Assembly: GCF_002218025.2 (NCBI RefSeq) | Contig: NZ_AP018680.1 | Coordinates: forward strand, 2,170,001-2,234,000 | Direction of reading: 5' to 3' | DNA length: 64,000 nucleotides | DNA from: Vibrio casei | GTDB taxonomy: Bacteria > Pseudomonadota > Gammaproteobacteria > Enterobacterales > Vibrionaceae | In this document: one piece after another, positions 48,662-56,888 of the stretch | How the letters are laid out: every line of letters starts with the position of its first letter | Numbering within the stretch: the stretch's first letter is position 1 | The notes under the pieces: generated by a model | What the model was told of the DNA's origin: nothing | What the model saw: only the letters and a program-made list of their open reading frames with translations | The model's database searches: none | Translations under genes and position numbers: made by a program

Positions 48662-51520
48662 TTATGCGAACTTGCGGACTTCGCCGTCGCCGTCAATATT
48701 AGTCACACAACGGCCACATACGGTTTCATGACCTGCAATCGTGCCAACATCGGCCACATGGTGCCAACAACGATCACACTTCTCAGCTTCTGAAGCCGCC
48801 ACTTCTACAAATAAACCTTCAACTTCGGTTTCTTTGGCAGAGTCTGTTTTCTCACTTAACGGCTTAACTTGCGCTTTAGACGTTAATAGAACGAAACGTA
48901 ATTCATCTTCAAGCTTATTGATGGTTGCAGCTAATGCGTCATCTGCGTACAGAGTGACTTCCGCTTGCAGTGAACCACCAATAGTTTTGTCGTTACGAGC
49001 CGCTTCTAGCAATTTATTCACTGAAGCACGAACCGTTTGGATTTGTGTCCAGAATTCATTATTTAGCTCTTCGCTTTCTGCAAGACTAAACAAATCATCG
49101 AACCATTCACCGGTAAATACAAATGTGTCACGAGCCTCACCGTTTGGAAGTTTGGCTGGCATTTCGTTCCAGATTTCATCGGCAGTGAATGACATGATAG
49201 GCGCCATCCAACGAACCAGCGCTTCTACGATGTAGTAAAGTGCAGTTTGACAGCTACGTTGTGCGTGGCCACCTTGTTTCGCGGTGTACTGACGGTCTTT
49301 AATCACATCTAAGTAGAATGAGCCCATTTCAATTGAACAGAACTGCATTAAACGCTGTGTTACGCCGTGAGTATTGTATTCTTCATACGCTTTGACGATC
49401 TCAGTTTGTGCCGCTTGTGCACGAGCTACCGCCCAACGATCCAGTGCCACCATATCTTCTGGCGCGACCATATCGGTTGCAGGGTTGAAACCGTTTAGGT
49501 TAGCTAGAAAGAAACGTGCAGTGTTACGAATACGACGATACGCATCAGCACTACGTTTTAGGATTTCATCAGAAACCGCTACTTCACCAGTGTAGTCAGT
49601 TGAAGCAACCCATAGACGTAAAATGTCAGCACCCAGCTTGTTAGTCACATCTTTTGGCGCAACCACGTTACCGATAGATTTCGACATCTTACGGCCGTTA
49701 CCATCTACTACGAAACCGTGTGTTAACACTTGCTTGTACGGTGCTTCATCTTTCATTGCGATCGACGTGATCAATGAAGATTGGAACCAGCCACGGTGTT
49801 GATCTGAACCTTCTAGGTAAAGATCCGCGCTATGACCATTGAACTCATCACGGTTATCTACAACAGCGTAGTGGGTCACACCTGAATCAAACCATACATC
49901 TAACGTATCAAGTACTTTCTCGTAGTTATCGGCATCTTCTTCACTCATCAATTCAGCGGCATCAAGATCCCACCAAGCTTGTATGCCTTTCTCTTCTACT
50001 AGCTTAGCAACTTTCTCAATAAGTTCAGGAGAATTAGGATGTAATTCAGCGGTTTCTTTATGTACGAATAAAGCGATTGGCACGCCCCAAGTACGCTGAC
50101 GAGAGATACACCATTCAGGACGACCTTCAATCATACCTTCAATACGGCTTTGACCCCACTCAGGCATCCACTCAACATCTTTAATAGCCCCTAATGCTTT
50201 TGTACGTAGACCCGCTTGATCCATCGATACAAACCACTGTGGTGTCGCACGGAAGATAATCGGTGTCTTGTGGCGCCAACAGTGTGGGTAGCTGTGCTCG
50301 TAAGCATGATGATGCAACAATGCACCATGCTCTTTTAACACTTCCAGTACAGAATCATTGGCTTTAAAGACGTGTTGTCCGGCAAATAGTTCTGTATCAG
50401 GTAAATAAACTCCGTTTGAACCGACAGGATTGGCCACTTCTAGATCGTAGTGTTTACCGACCACAAAGTCTTCTTGTCCGTGACCTGGTGCTGTGTGAAC
50501 AATACCTGTACCAGATTCAGTCGTAACGTGATCACCTAAAATAGCAGGCACATCAAAATCATAAAACGGGTGATTAAAACGACTCAGCTCTAAATCCGAA
50601 CCTTTCGCAAAGCCTAAGTTATGGAAATGCTCAATATTCACCGCAGCCATAACAGAAGAAGCAAGCTCTGATGCCACAATAATACGTTCTGCTGGTTGAT
50701 CACCATTCGCTTCAACTTGAATCAATACATATTCAAGATCATCACGCAAACATACTGCGCGGTTAGCAGGCATAGTCCAAGGCGTGGTTGTCCAGATAAC
50801 AATCGACACATCACCTTGGCCCTGATGGCCTTCTTTGCAATCAAATTTGCTAAGAACAGCAGCTTCATCTGTTGCTTTAAAGCGAACATAGATAGAAGGC
50901 GATACTTTGTCTTTGTATTCCACTTCCGCTTCTGCTAATGCTGAACCACAATCAGTACACCAGTGAACCGGTTTAAAGCCTTTCAACAAATGGCCTTGGT
51001 CTGCAATTTTGCCTAGAGCACGGATAATGTTTGCTTCGGTGCCAAAGTCCATAGTGCGGTATGGTTTGTCCCACTCGCCCATGATCCCTAAACGCTTGAA
51101 GCTTTCTTTCTGACCTTCTACTTGGCCTGCCGCGTATTTACGACACTCTTCGCGGAATTCAGCCGCAGAGATTTTTTGACCCGGCTTGCCTTTTTTCTTC
51201 TCAACCATTAGTTCGATTGGAAGACCATGACAATCCCAACCAGGAACGTATGGCGCATCAAAGCCAGAAAGCGTCTTTGACTTAATAATAATATCTTTAA
51301 GAATCTTGTTTAGAGCATGACCAATATGAATATCACCGTTGGCATAAGGAGGGCCATCGTGTAATACGAAGGATTTCTTACCTTTCTTTGCGGCACGAAT
51401 TGCGCCGTAAAGATCTTCTTTGTACCAATGCTTAAGCATTTCTGGCTCACGATTAGCCAGATTTCCGCGCATTGGAAACCCTGTTTCAGGTAGATTCAGA
51501 GTATCTTTATAATCAGTCAT
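48662..51520 (-). CDS. ileS: Isoleucyl-tRNA synthetase
   Basis: Charges tRNA-Ile. The 952-residue class Ia enzyme has the HIGH motif ([23 protein letters not shown], near 60-70), the CP1 editing domain ([13 protein letters not shown]), the KMSKS loop ([12 protein letters not shown] near 605), an anticodon-binding helical domain and the C-terminal zinc-binding cysteines ([14 protein letters not shown] and [11 protein letters not shown]). It is 60 bp downstream of ribF and nearly abuts lspA. Confidence 0.98.
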   Translation of the reverse strand: MTDYKDTLNLPETGFPMRGNLANREPEMLKHWYKEDLYGAIRAAKKGKKSFVLHDGPPYANGDIHIGHALNKILKDIIIKSKTLSGFDAPYVPGWDCHGLPIELMVEKKKGKPGQKISAAEFREECRKYAAGQVEGQKESFKRLGIMGEWDKPYRTMDFGTEANIIRALGKIADQGHLLKGFKPVHWCTDCGSALAEAEVEYKDKVSPSIYVRFKATDEAAVLSKFDCKEGHQGQGDVSIVIWTTTPWTMPANRAVCLRDDLEYVLIQVEANGDQPAERIIVASELASSVMAAVNIEHFHNLGFAKGSDLELSRFNHPFYDFDVPAILGDHVTTESGTGIVHTAPGHGQEDFVVGKHYDLEVANPVGSNGVYLPDTELFAGQHVFKANDSVLEVLKEHGALLHHHAYEHSYPHCWRHKTPIIFRATPQWFVSMDQAGLRTKALGAIKDVEWMPEWGQSRIEGMIEGRPEWCISRQRTWGVPIALFVHKETAELHPNSPELIEKVAKLVEEKGIQAWWDLDAAELMSEEDADNYEKVLDTLDVWFDSGVTHYAVVDNRDEFNGHSADLYLEGSDQHRGWFQSSLITSIAMKDEAPYKQVLTHGFVVDGNGRKMSKSIGNVVAPKDVTNKLGADILRLWVASTDYTGEVAVSDEILKRSADAYRRIRNTARFFLANLNGFNPATDMVAPEDMVALDRWAVARAQAAQTEIVKAYEEYNTHGVTQRLMQFCSIEMGSFYLDVIKDRQYTAKQGGHAQRSCQTALYYIVEALVRWMAPIMSFTADEIWNEMPAKLPNGEARDTFVFTGEWFDDLFSLAESEELNNEFWTQIQTVRASVNKLLEAARNDKTIGGSLQAEVTLYADDALAATINKLEDELRFVLLTSKAQVKPLSEKTDSAKETEVEGLFVEVAASEAEKCDRCWHHVADVGTIAGHETVCGRCVTNIDGDGEVRKFA

Positions 51521-51580
51521 CGATTCTTAATTCCGTTACATTGGGCGATATTAAATGAAAATTTTCGTAGAGCGGTTATG

Positions 51581-52561
51581 TTAGCAAACCGGCTCTGAAA
51601 ACATATGATGCTCAAGCAGCCACACCCTTGCAGCTTGAGCATCTAATTCTATTTGTTGCTTAAGTAAGTCAAACGATTCAAATCTTTGTTCGTCGCGCAG
51701 TTTATGCAACAACACTACTTCCAATTGCTTACCATATAAATTTTGTTTGAAGTCAAATAAATGAACTTCAAGTTGTTGACGAATACCATTTATCGTTGGG
51801 CGATTACCAATATTAGCAACACCACCGATAATAGATTGCTTATCCGCGCCAATCACCTTGACGACATAAACACCAGAAACAGGAGAAACATTACGTTTTA
51901 ACGGAATATTTGCGGTTGGAAAACCAATCGTCCGCCCCAACTTTCTCCCGTGTGAAACTCGGCCATTAATGCTGTAATCTCGCCCCAGCATTTTCGCAGC
52001 TTGAGGTAAGTCATCTTGCGCTAACGCTTGTCGAATCTCAGTACTACTCACTCGTACTGGTAACTCATTCGCCAACGAATTGGAAACAACACAAAAACTC
52101 TGAGTGCTCACGACTTCAAAACCATACTCTTTTCCGGCTTCAAGAAGATCAGAGAAGGAGCCTTTGCGATCTTTGCCAAAACAAAAATCATCACCAACCA
52201 CTAAATACTTAACGCCTAAACGTTTAACCAAGAGATCTCGGATAAAGTCTTTGGGGCTTAAATTAGCAAAATCTTGGTTAAAGTTAACACAAACTAAGCG
52301 CTCTATTTTACATTTTGCTAGTTGAACAAATTTATCACGTAAGCGCGTTAACCTAGCCGGCGCTGCTTGCTTAGCAAAAAATTCCATAGGTTGAGGTTCA
52401 AACGTCATCACGACGGCAGGAAGCGACAGAGATTTCGCTTGCTCACAAAGCTTTTTCAATACTTGTTGATGTCCTAAATGAACACCATCAAAATTACCAA
52501 TGCTTAGTACACACCCCTGATGGTGTGACTTAATGTTGTGAATGCCTCGGATTAATTCCAT
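51581..52561 (-). CDS. ribF: Bifunctional riboflavin kinase / FAD synthetase RibF
   Basis: Converts riboflavin to FMN and FAD. The N-terminal FAD synthetase domain has the nucleotidyltransferase motif IGNFDGVHLGHQQVL, and DDFCFGKDRKG. The C-terminal flavokinase domain begins NGRVSHGRKLGRTIGFPTANI and has GVYVVKV and GVANIGNRPT. I chose the ATG at 52561 (MELIRGIHNI), 326 residues, as in Vibrio relatives; the open frame starts 18 bp earlier. It lies between murJ and ileS. Confidence 0.95.
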   Translation of the reverse strand: MELIRGIHNIKSHHQGCVLSIGNFDGVHLGHQQVLKKLCEQAKSLSLPAVVMTFEPQPMEFFAKQAAPARLTRLRDKFVQLAKCKIERLVCVNFNQDFANLSPKDFIRDLLVKRLGVKYLVVGDDFCFGKDRKGSFSDLLEAGKEYGFEVVSTQSFCVVSNSLANELPVRVSSTEIRQALAQDDLPQAAKMLGRDYSINGRVSHGRKLGRTIGFPTANIPLKRNVSPVSGVYVVKVIGADKQSIIGGVANIGNRPTINGIRQQLEVHLFDFKQNLYGKQLEVVLLHKLRDEQRFESFDLLKQQIELDAQAARVWLLEHHMFSEPVC

Positions 52562-52670
52562 ATGGTTCTTATTTACCAAATTTTTTGTTCAACTTTAAAC
52601 CGGCGAATTATATACGCAATGCCTTTAAGATGCGAGCATAGCGCATACAATCCAAGTCAGTTTTATCCGA

Positions 52671-54227
52671 TTAATTGGCTTTTAAATGCTTAAGACGAAT
52701 ACCTAATACCAAAGCCGAAATCAAATACACTAGTGCACCTAAGCCAATCAAGCCGACTAACCACATCGCTCGGTATGATGCTGTCCATTGAAGCCACACA
52801 TCAAAATCGGCCATTTGCCAGTCAATAACAGAAACCATTAACCCACCCGCAATAACGATTTTAATCGTAAAAACAATCGTTTCTTTAGATAGTCGATAAA
52901 CATTCGCAATATGTAAGCCTCTATATAAAAGCCCCATGTTGACTAATGCAGATAATGAAGTTGCCATCGCCAATCCTACATAACCGTAGAAATATGCAAA
53001 AATAGCATTAAAGACCATATTAGTGACCATCGCAATAATGCCGTAACGAACTGGCGTCTTAGTATCTTGCCTAGAGTAATAGCCCGGAGCCAAAACCTTA
53101 ATCAACATAAAATTCAATAAACCTGCAGAATAAGCCCACAAGGCTAACGAAGCATTTTGTACATCACTTGGGGCAAATTCACCACGCATGAATAACACCA
53201 TCAACATGGGTTTAGCTAATACGATCAAACCACACATAGCAGGCACGCCAAGCAAAATAACCATACGCACCCCCCAATCCATAGTACTTGAAAATCCTTG
53301 GCTTTCTGAGTCCACATGTTTACGAGATAGAGCGGGTAATATAACCGTGGCAATAGCGATTCCGAACAACCCCAGTGGAAATTCCAACAAACGATCAGAA
53401 TAATAAAGCCAACTGATTGAACCGGTCATTAAAAAGCTGGCTACAGCAGTATCAAACAGCAGATTAATTTGACTGACGGATACGCCAAATAAAGCGGGAA
53501 TCATTAAAGTGCGGATTTTTTTTACACCAGGATCATTCCATCCCCATTTAGGCTTAACTAACATACCTTGTTTGAATAAAAATGGGATTTGAAATAAGAA
53601 TTGAACCAATCCCCCCAATAAAACACCAATCGCCAAACCAACTTCCGGTTGCTCCATGTTTGGCGCAATATAAAGTGCAGCAAGAATCATCATTACATTC
53701 AAAAAAACGGGGGTGAATGAAGAAACCGCAAATTTACCGATGGTATTTAAAATGGCGCCCGATAAAGCAACAAAAGTAATAAACCAAAGATAAGGAAAAG
53801 TGATTTTTAATAAGAAACTAGCAAGAACAAACTTATGGGTATCAGGGCCATCATTCACCCAATCCATAAACCAGCCGGCACCAAAAATAGCAGTGACGAG
53901 ACCCGACCCCAAAATACCAAATAAGGTAACAATAGTGACTAAAACGCCGAGAGTCCCAGATGCTTTCGCAATAAGATCCCGAGTTTTATCTATATCCCCA
54001 GAGGCATGATACTCGGTGAGTACCGGCACAAACGCTTGTGAAAATGCACCTTCGGCAAACAATCGTCGTAAAAAATTGGGAATTCGATTAGCAAAAAAGA
54101 ACACGTCAGCCGCCGCGCCAGCCCCCATCAAATTTGCAACGACGACATCCCGAACAAGGCCTAACACCCTAGAAACAAACGTCATGGAGCTAACAACAAG
54201 CCCCGATCTAAGCAGTTTTCTACTCAC
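52671..54227 (-). CDS. murJ: Lipid II flippase MurJ
   Basis: Flips the peptidoglycan precursor lipid II across the inner membrane. The 518 residues form about 14 membrane helices of the MOP superfamily. Diagnostic parts are FVSRVLGLVRDVVVANLMGAGAAADVFFFANRIPNFLRRLFAEGAFSQAFVPV, with the essential arginines, and APGYYSRQDTKTPVRYG. The length is close to E. coli MurJ (511). It is the first gene of the murJ-ribF-ileS-lspA run and divergent from rpsT. Confidence 0.97.
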   Translation of the reverse strand: MSRKLLRSGLVVSSMTFVSRVLGLVRDVVVANLMGAGAAADVFFFANRIPNFLRRLFAEGAFSQAFVPVLTEYHASGDIDKTRDLIAKASGTLGVLVTIVTLFGILGSGLVTAIFGAGWFMDWVNDGPDTHKFVLASFLLKITFPYLWFITFVALSGAILNTIGKFAVSSFTPVFLNVMMILAALYIAPNMEQPEVGLAIGVLLGGLVQFLFQIPFLFKQGMLVKPKWGWNDPGVKKIRTLMIPALFGVSVSQINLLFDTAVASFLMTGSISWLYYSDRLLEFPLGLFGIAIATVILPALSRKHVDSESQGFSSTMDWGVRMVILLGVPAMCGLIVLAKPMLMVLFMRGEFAPSDVQNASLALWAYSAGLLNFMLIKVLAPGYYSRQDTKTPVRYGIIAMVTNMVFNAIFAYFYGYVGLAMATSLSALVNMGLLYRGLHIANVYRLSKETIVFTIKIVIAGGLMVSVIDWQMADFDVWLQWTASYRAMWLVGLIGLGALVYLISALVLGIRLKHLKAN

Positions 54228-54440
54228 AAGTGCCTCAAATATAAAGAATTCATAATACGAAACTAAGCACTCAAAGAAAAAGTTTCAGTAATCAACAAAA
54301 CTTAAACACTTGAGTGACTTTGTAATGAGATAATTAATAGCATTGGTATTCAAATGCTGATAGAATCCACGCCATCTTAACCGCGATAGCCATACTTCAC
54401 CAAAATTTGTTTGGTAAAGATTGGTTTTCGCACAAATCTG

Positions 54441-54469
54441 TTGACATTTTTTTTGGAAAAAGGCATAGT
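54441..54469 (+). promoter_or_regulatory. rpsT promoter
   Basis: A perfect TTGACA (54441-54446), 17-bp spacer and CATAGT (54464-54469) with a GC-rich discriminator (CCTCGCCC), which fits stringent control of a ribosomal protein gene. Confidence 0.75.
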
Positions 54470-54518
54470 CCTCGCCCTTAAATTGTCACCGAACTAAAGT
54501 TTTTTGGGAGTTAGACCC

Positions 54519-54779
54519 TTGGCAAACAGTAAATCTGCTAAGAAGCGCGCTATCCAAGCTGAGAAACGTCGCCAGCACAATGCTAGTCGTCGTTCTATGA
54601 TGCGCACTTACATGAAAAAAACTATCGCTGCTATTACTGCTGGCGATAAAGAAGCTGCAACTGCTGCACTAGTTGAAGTTACACCATTACTAGACCGCAT
54701 GGCGACTAAAGGCCTTATTCATAAGAATAAAGCTGCTCGTCACAAGTCTCGTTTTGCTGCAGCGATCAAAGCACTTTAA
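54519..54779 (+). CDS. rpsT: Ribosomal protein S20
   Basis: Small-subunit protein S20, 86 residues, basic and helical ([33 protein letters not shown] ... [22 protein letters not shown]). I chose the TTG at 54519 because S20 normally begins at this point and E. coli rpsT also uses TTG. GGGAG lies 8 bases upstream. A weak start codon is part of S20 autocontrol in E. coli. A longer frame from 54504 would include the ribosome-binding site in the protein and is not credible. Confidence 0.95.
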   Translation: MANSKSAKKRAIQAEKRRQHNASRRSMMRTYMKKTIAAITAGDKEAATAALVEVTPLLDRMATKGLIHKNKAARHKSRFAAAIKAL

Positions 54780-54802
54780 TTTTTAAAGTTGCTTAAATTG
54801 CT

Positions 54803-54830
54803 AAAAAACCGACCATTGGTCGGTTTTTTT
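54803..54830 (+). terminator. rpsT terminator
   Basis: AACCGACC and GGTCGGTT with a 3-base loop, then TTTTT. Confidence 0.92.
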
Positions 54831-54910
54831 ATATCTAAAATTTGAGCTCTGGTTAAATACATCATTATTTTCTTGATGAATGCAACGCATTAATAATCAA
54901 TAACTTATGT

Positions 54911-55201
54911 TTAACTGTATAATTTATGCAATTGCTTAATCATTGCTTTCACTTCTTTATTCTGTAATGAGTAATACACTGTTTGAGATTCTTTACGTGT
55001 ACTGACTAAGCCATCTCGTCGTAACCATGCTAAATGCTGGGATAAAGCCGACTGACTCAAAGGCAACTTTTCACATAACTGCCCGACTGATAACTCTTTT
55101 CCATGTAAAATACACAATAGCTGTAGTCTATTTTCATTTGCCATGGCTTTCAGAAGAACCACGGCTTGAGAAAGATTATTTTCTATTTTTCTCAAATCCA
55201 T
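54911..55201 (-). CDS. hlyU: ArsR/SmtB-family regulator HlyU
   Basis: Winged-helix dimeric regulator of 96 residues. It matches Vibrio HlyU closely: AVVLLKAMANENRLQLLCILHGKELSVGQL, LSQSALSQHLAWLRRDGLVSTRKESQTVYYSL, EVKAMIKQLHKLY. In pathogenic vibrios HlyU activates haemolysin or toxin genes by displacing H-NS and responds to redox state. I chose the ATG at 55201 because GAGAGG precedes it at good spacing; another ATG lies 15 bp upstream. It carries the N-terminal cysteine (LLCIL) and one in QLCEKL, but ends LHKLYS without the C-terminal cysteine I recall for V. cholerae HlyU. nhaR is just upstream in the same direction. Confidence 0.88.
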   Translation of the reverse strand: MDLRKIENNLSQAVVLLKAMANENRLQLLCILHGKELSVGQLCEKLPLSQSALSQHLAWLRRDGLVSTRKESQTVYYSLQNKEVKAMIKQLHKLYS

Positions 55202-55271
55202 CTTACTGCCTCTCATTATTGGCTATCTTATTATTCGTTATATAGTAAATACGATTCTCAATAGTTAACGT

Positions 55272-56168
55272 CTATTGTTCTCGAAATAACCCACTAAAAT
55301 CAGCATCACACACATTTTTTACAGATGGGTGTTGGATCATTCTTTCTGCAAAAATAACGTAATACTCTTCTTTTAGATCTTCGACTTCGGCAATCAAATG
55401 AAGAGGAATTTCATCTTTCACTTCAGAAAGGTATAAATTCGGTGCTAAAAAAATAGCATCGGTATGATAACGAGCAAATGCTTTCATTAAAGCAGAATCA
55501 TCAAATTCACCTAAAATATTAGGCGTAATTCCCAATCTTTCAAACCAATGCATCACATTTCGTCCCATTGATGTCCTTCTCCCTGGAATCAATAACTTTC
55601 TTTCCGTCAAGATAGAAGGAAAGTCGCTATCAGTGATCGGTAAGGAAGAATAAAAACTCATTTTGCACTCACCAAGCTTTTTACTATAAAGGCCAGGACT
55701 TTGACTTGAGTCAACGGGACAATCAGACAATATCATATCCAATTTATGCTGGGATAATTGCTCAAGTAATAGTTCATGCGTTGATTCAAAACAGCGTAGG
55801 TGAATACTGTTATCTTCTGGCACGGTATTGAGCAAAATCTTACTCACTAATCGCTTAGAGAGCGCATCTGCAACCCCAACATCAAATAGCACATTATCTT
55901 GTTGTGAGTAATTAACAATATCAAGCATTTCATAGCTAAGGCCAAACATTTTATCGGCGTATTTAAACACCAGTTGGCCAAGCTCTGTCGGCTCAACACT
56001 ACGACCACTGCGCTTCATCAGCTTGCCGTTCATTCGCTCTTCAAAGGCTTTAATTTGCCCAGTCACTGTTTGAGGAGTAAGAAATAATGCTTCTGCGGCT
56101 TTAGCTACGGATCCTTGTTTACATACCATCCAAAAATAATACAAATGGTTGTAATTTAAATGCGACAT
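55272..56168 (-). CDS. nhaR: LysR-family transcriptional activator NhaR
   Basis: LysR-type regulator of 298 residues; in E. coli it activates nhaA in response to Na+. The N-terminal helix-turn-helix ([50 protein letters not shown]) is diagnostic of NhaR, and the rest is a periplasmic-binding-like effector domain. hlyU follows 70 bp later. No nhaA gene is seen in the window. Confidence 0.93.
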   Translation of the reverse strand: MSHLNYNHLYYFWMVCKQGSVAKAAEALFLTPQTVTGQIKAFEERMNGKLMKRSGRSVEPTELGQLVFKYADKMFGLSYEMLDIVNYSQQDNVLFDVGVADALSKRLVSKILLNTVPEDNSIHLRCFESTHELLLEQLSQHKLDMILSDCPVDSSQSPGLYSKKLGECKMSFYSSLPITDSDFPSILTERKLLIPGRRTSMGRNVMHWFERLGITPNILGEFDDSALMKAFARYHTDAIFLAPNLYLSEVKDEIPLHLIAEVEDLKEEYYVIFAERMIQHPSVKNVCDADFSGLFREQ

Positions 56169-56224
56169 AATTAACCTCGAAAAATCCGAATATTAGCCAG
56201 TTATAATATGGTTTTTCCGAGAAA

Positions 56225-56260
56225 TAAAAAAGCCTCAATTACACAAAAGTAATTGAGGCT
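56225..56260 (-). terminator. thyA terminator
   Basis: Minus-strand AGCCTCAATTAC and GTAATTGAGGCT form a perfect 12-bp stem with a 6-base loop, followed by six T. It lies 19 bp after the thyA fragment stop and has been kept although the gene is truncated. Confidence 0.92.
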
Positions 56261-56279
56261 AGATACTCTTAAAGGCTAT

Positions 56280-56603
56280 TTACACTGAAAAAGGATATTG
56301 AATCGGATCGTGGCATTGATAATCGGTCACTTCAAAATCATCCAATGTGACCCATGTTTCCAAATCTTCTAATGTTTTTATCTTAGGGTTAATATGAAAT
56401 TTCGGTGCATTAAACGGTTCTCGCTTTAGTTGAATATCACGCATTGGCGTCAGTTGATCTTCATAAATATGACCATTAACAATTTTATGATACGCAACTC
56501 CCGCTTTCTTACCCGTGATTTGCGCCATAATCGCTAAAAACACATAAACTTGAACCATATTAAAGTTTAAGCCAATATTGTTTATACCCCTTAAAAAAGG
56601 CAC
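56280..56603 (-). pseudogene. thyA: Thymidylate synthase, 3' fragment only
   Basis: The last 97 or so residues match the C-terminus of the Vibrio-type ThyA ([76 protein letters not shown], ending [10 protein letters not shown]). Homology starts abruptly at about 56573. The preceding residues encoded (RGINNI) do not match the expected RSCDVP, and the catalytic cysteine region is missing. About two thirds of the gene is absent and is not found elsewhere in the window. Thymidylate synthase is normally needed, so an intact copy should exist elsewhere. This is the left edge of the accessory island and may be a displaced 3' end left by integration. Confidence 0.85.
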
Positions 56604-56888
56604 ATTACGCCTAAGTGAGAGAATGAAAGCAAAAAAATTCTAATGTGCATTTTTAACTTAGCACAGTGTACTCGATGTAAATAACTGACGATTGTTACAT
56701 AAAGTTTGATTACTTCTCAAGCACGTTGCGAGTGAACAACTCACGATGAATACAATAAATATTGATCAATTTTAAAAACGTTTTGGACAAAAGTTTGTCA
56801 GTGATTTTGCTAAATTAGCTTTTCACGGATTATCAAAAGTATGGCAAAACCTCTAATCGAGTGGCCAACTTCTCGCTTCTGTCAGCCG
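56604..56888. other. Gene-free stretch between the thyA fragment and the TrlF-like gene
   Basis: 285 bp, AT-rich, with no open frame of note. It contains TTGGACAAAAG (56783-56793), a sequence repeated at 60972-60982, and in both places followed within about 30 bp by ATTAGCT. No terminator with a clear T run is seen after the TrlF-like stop codon. Confidence 0.5.

Noticed and set aside
48741..49235. 164-codon open frame antisense to ileS
   Set aside because: Shadow of ileS; no ribosome-binding site and a biased composition.
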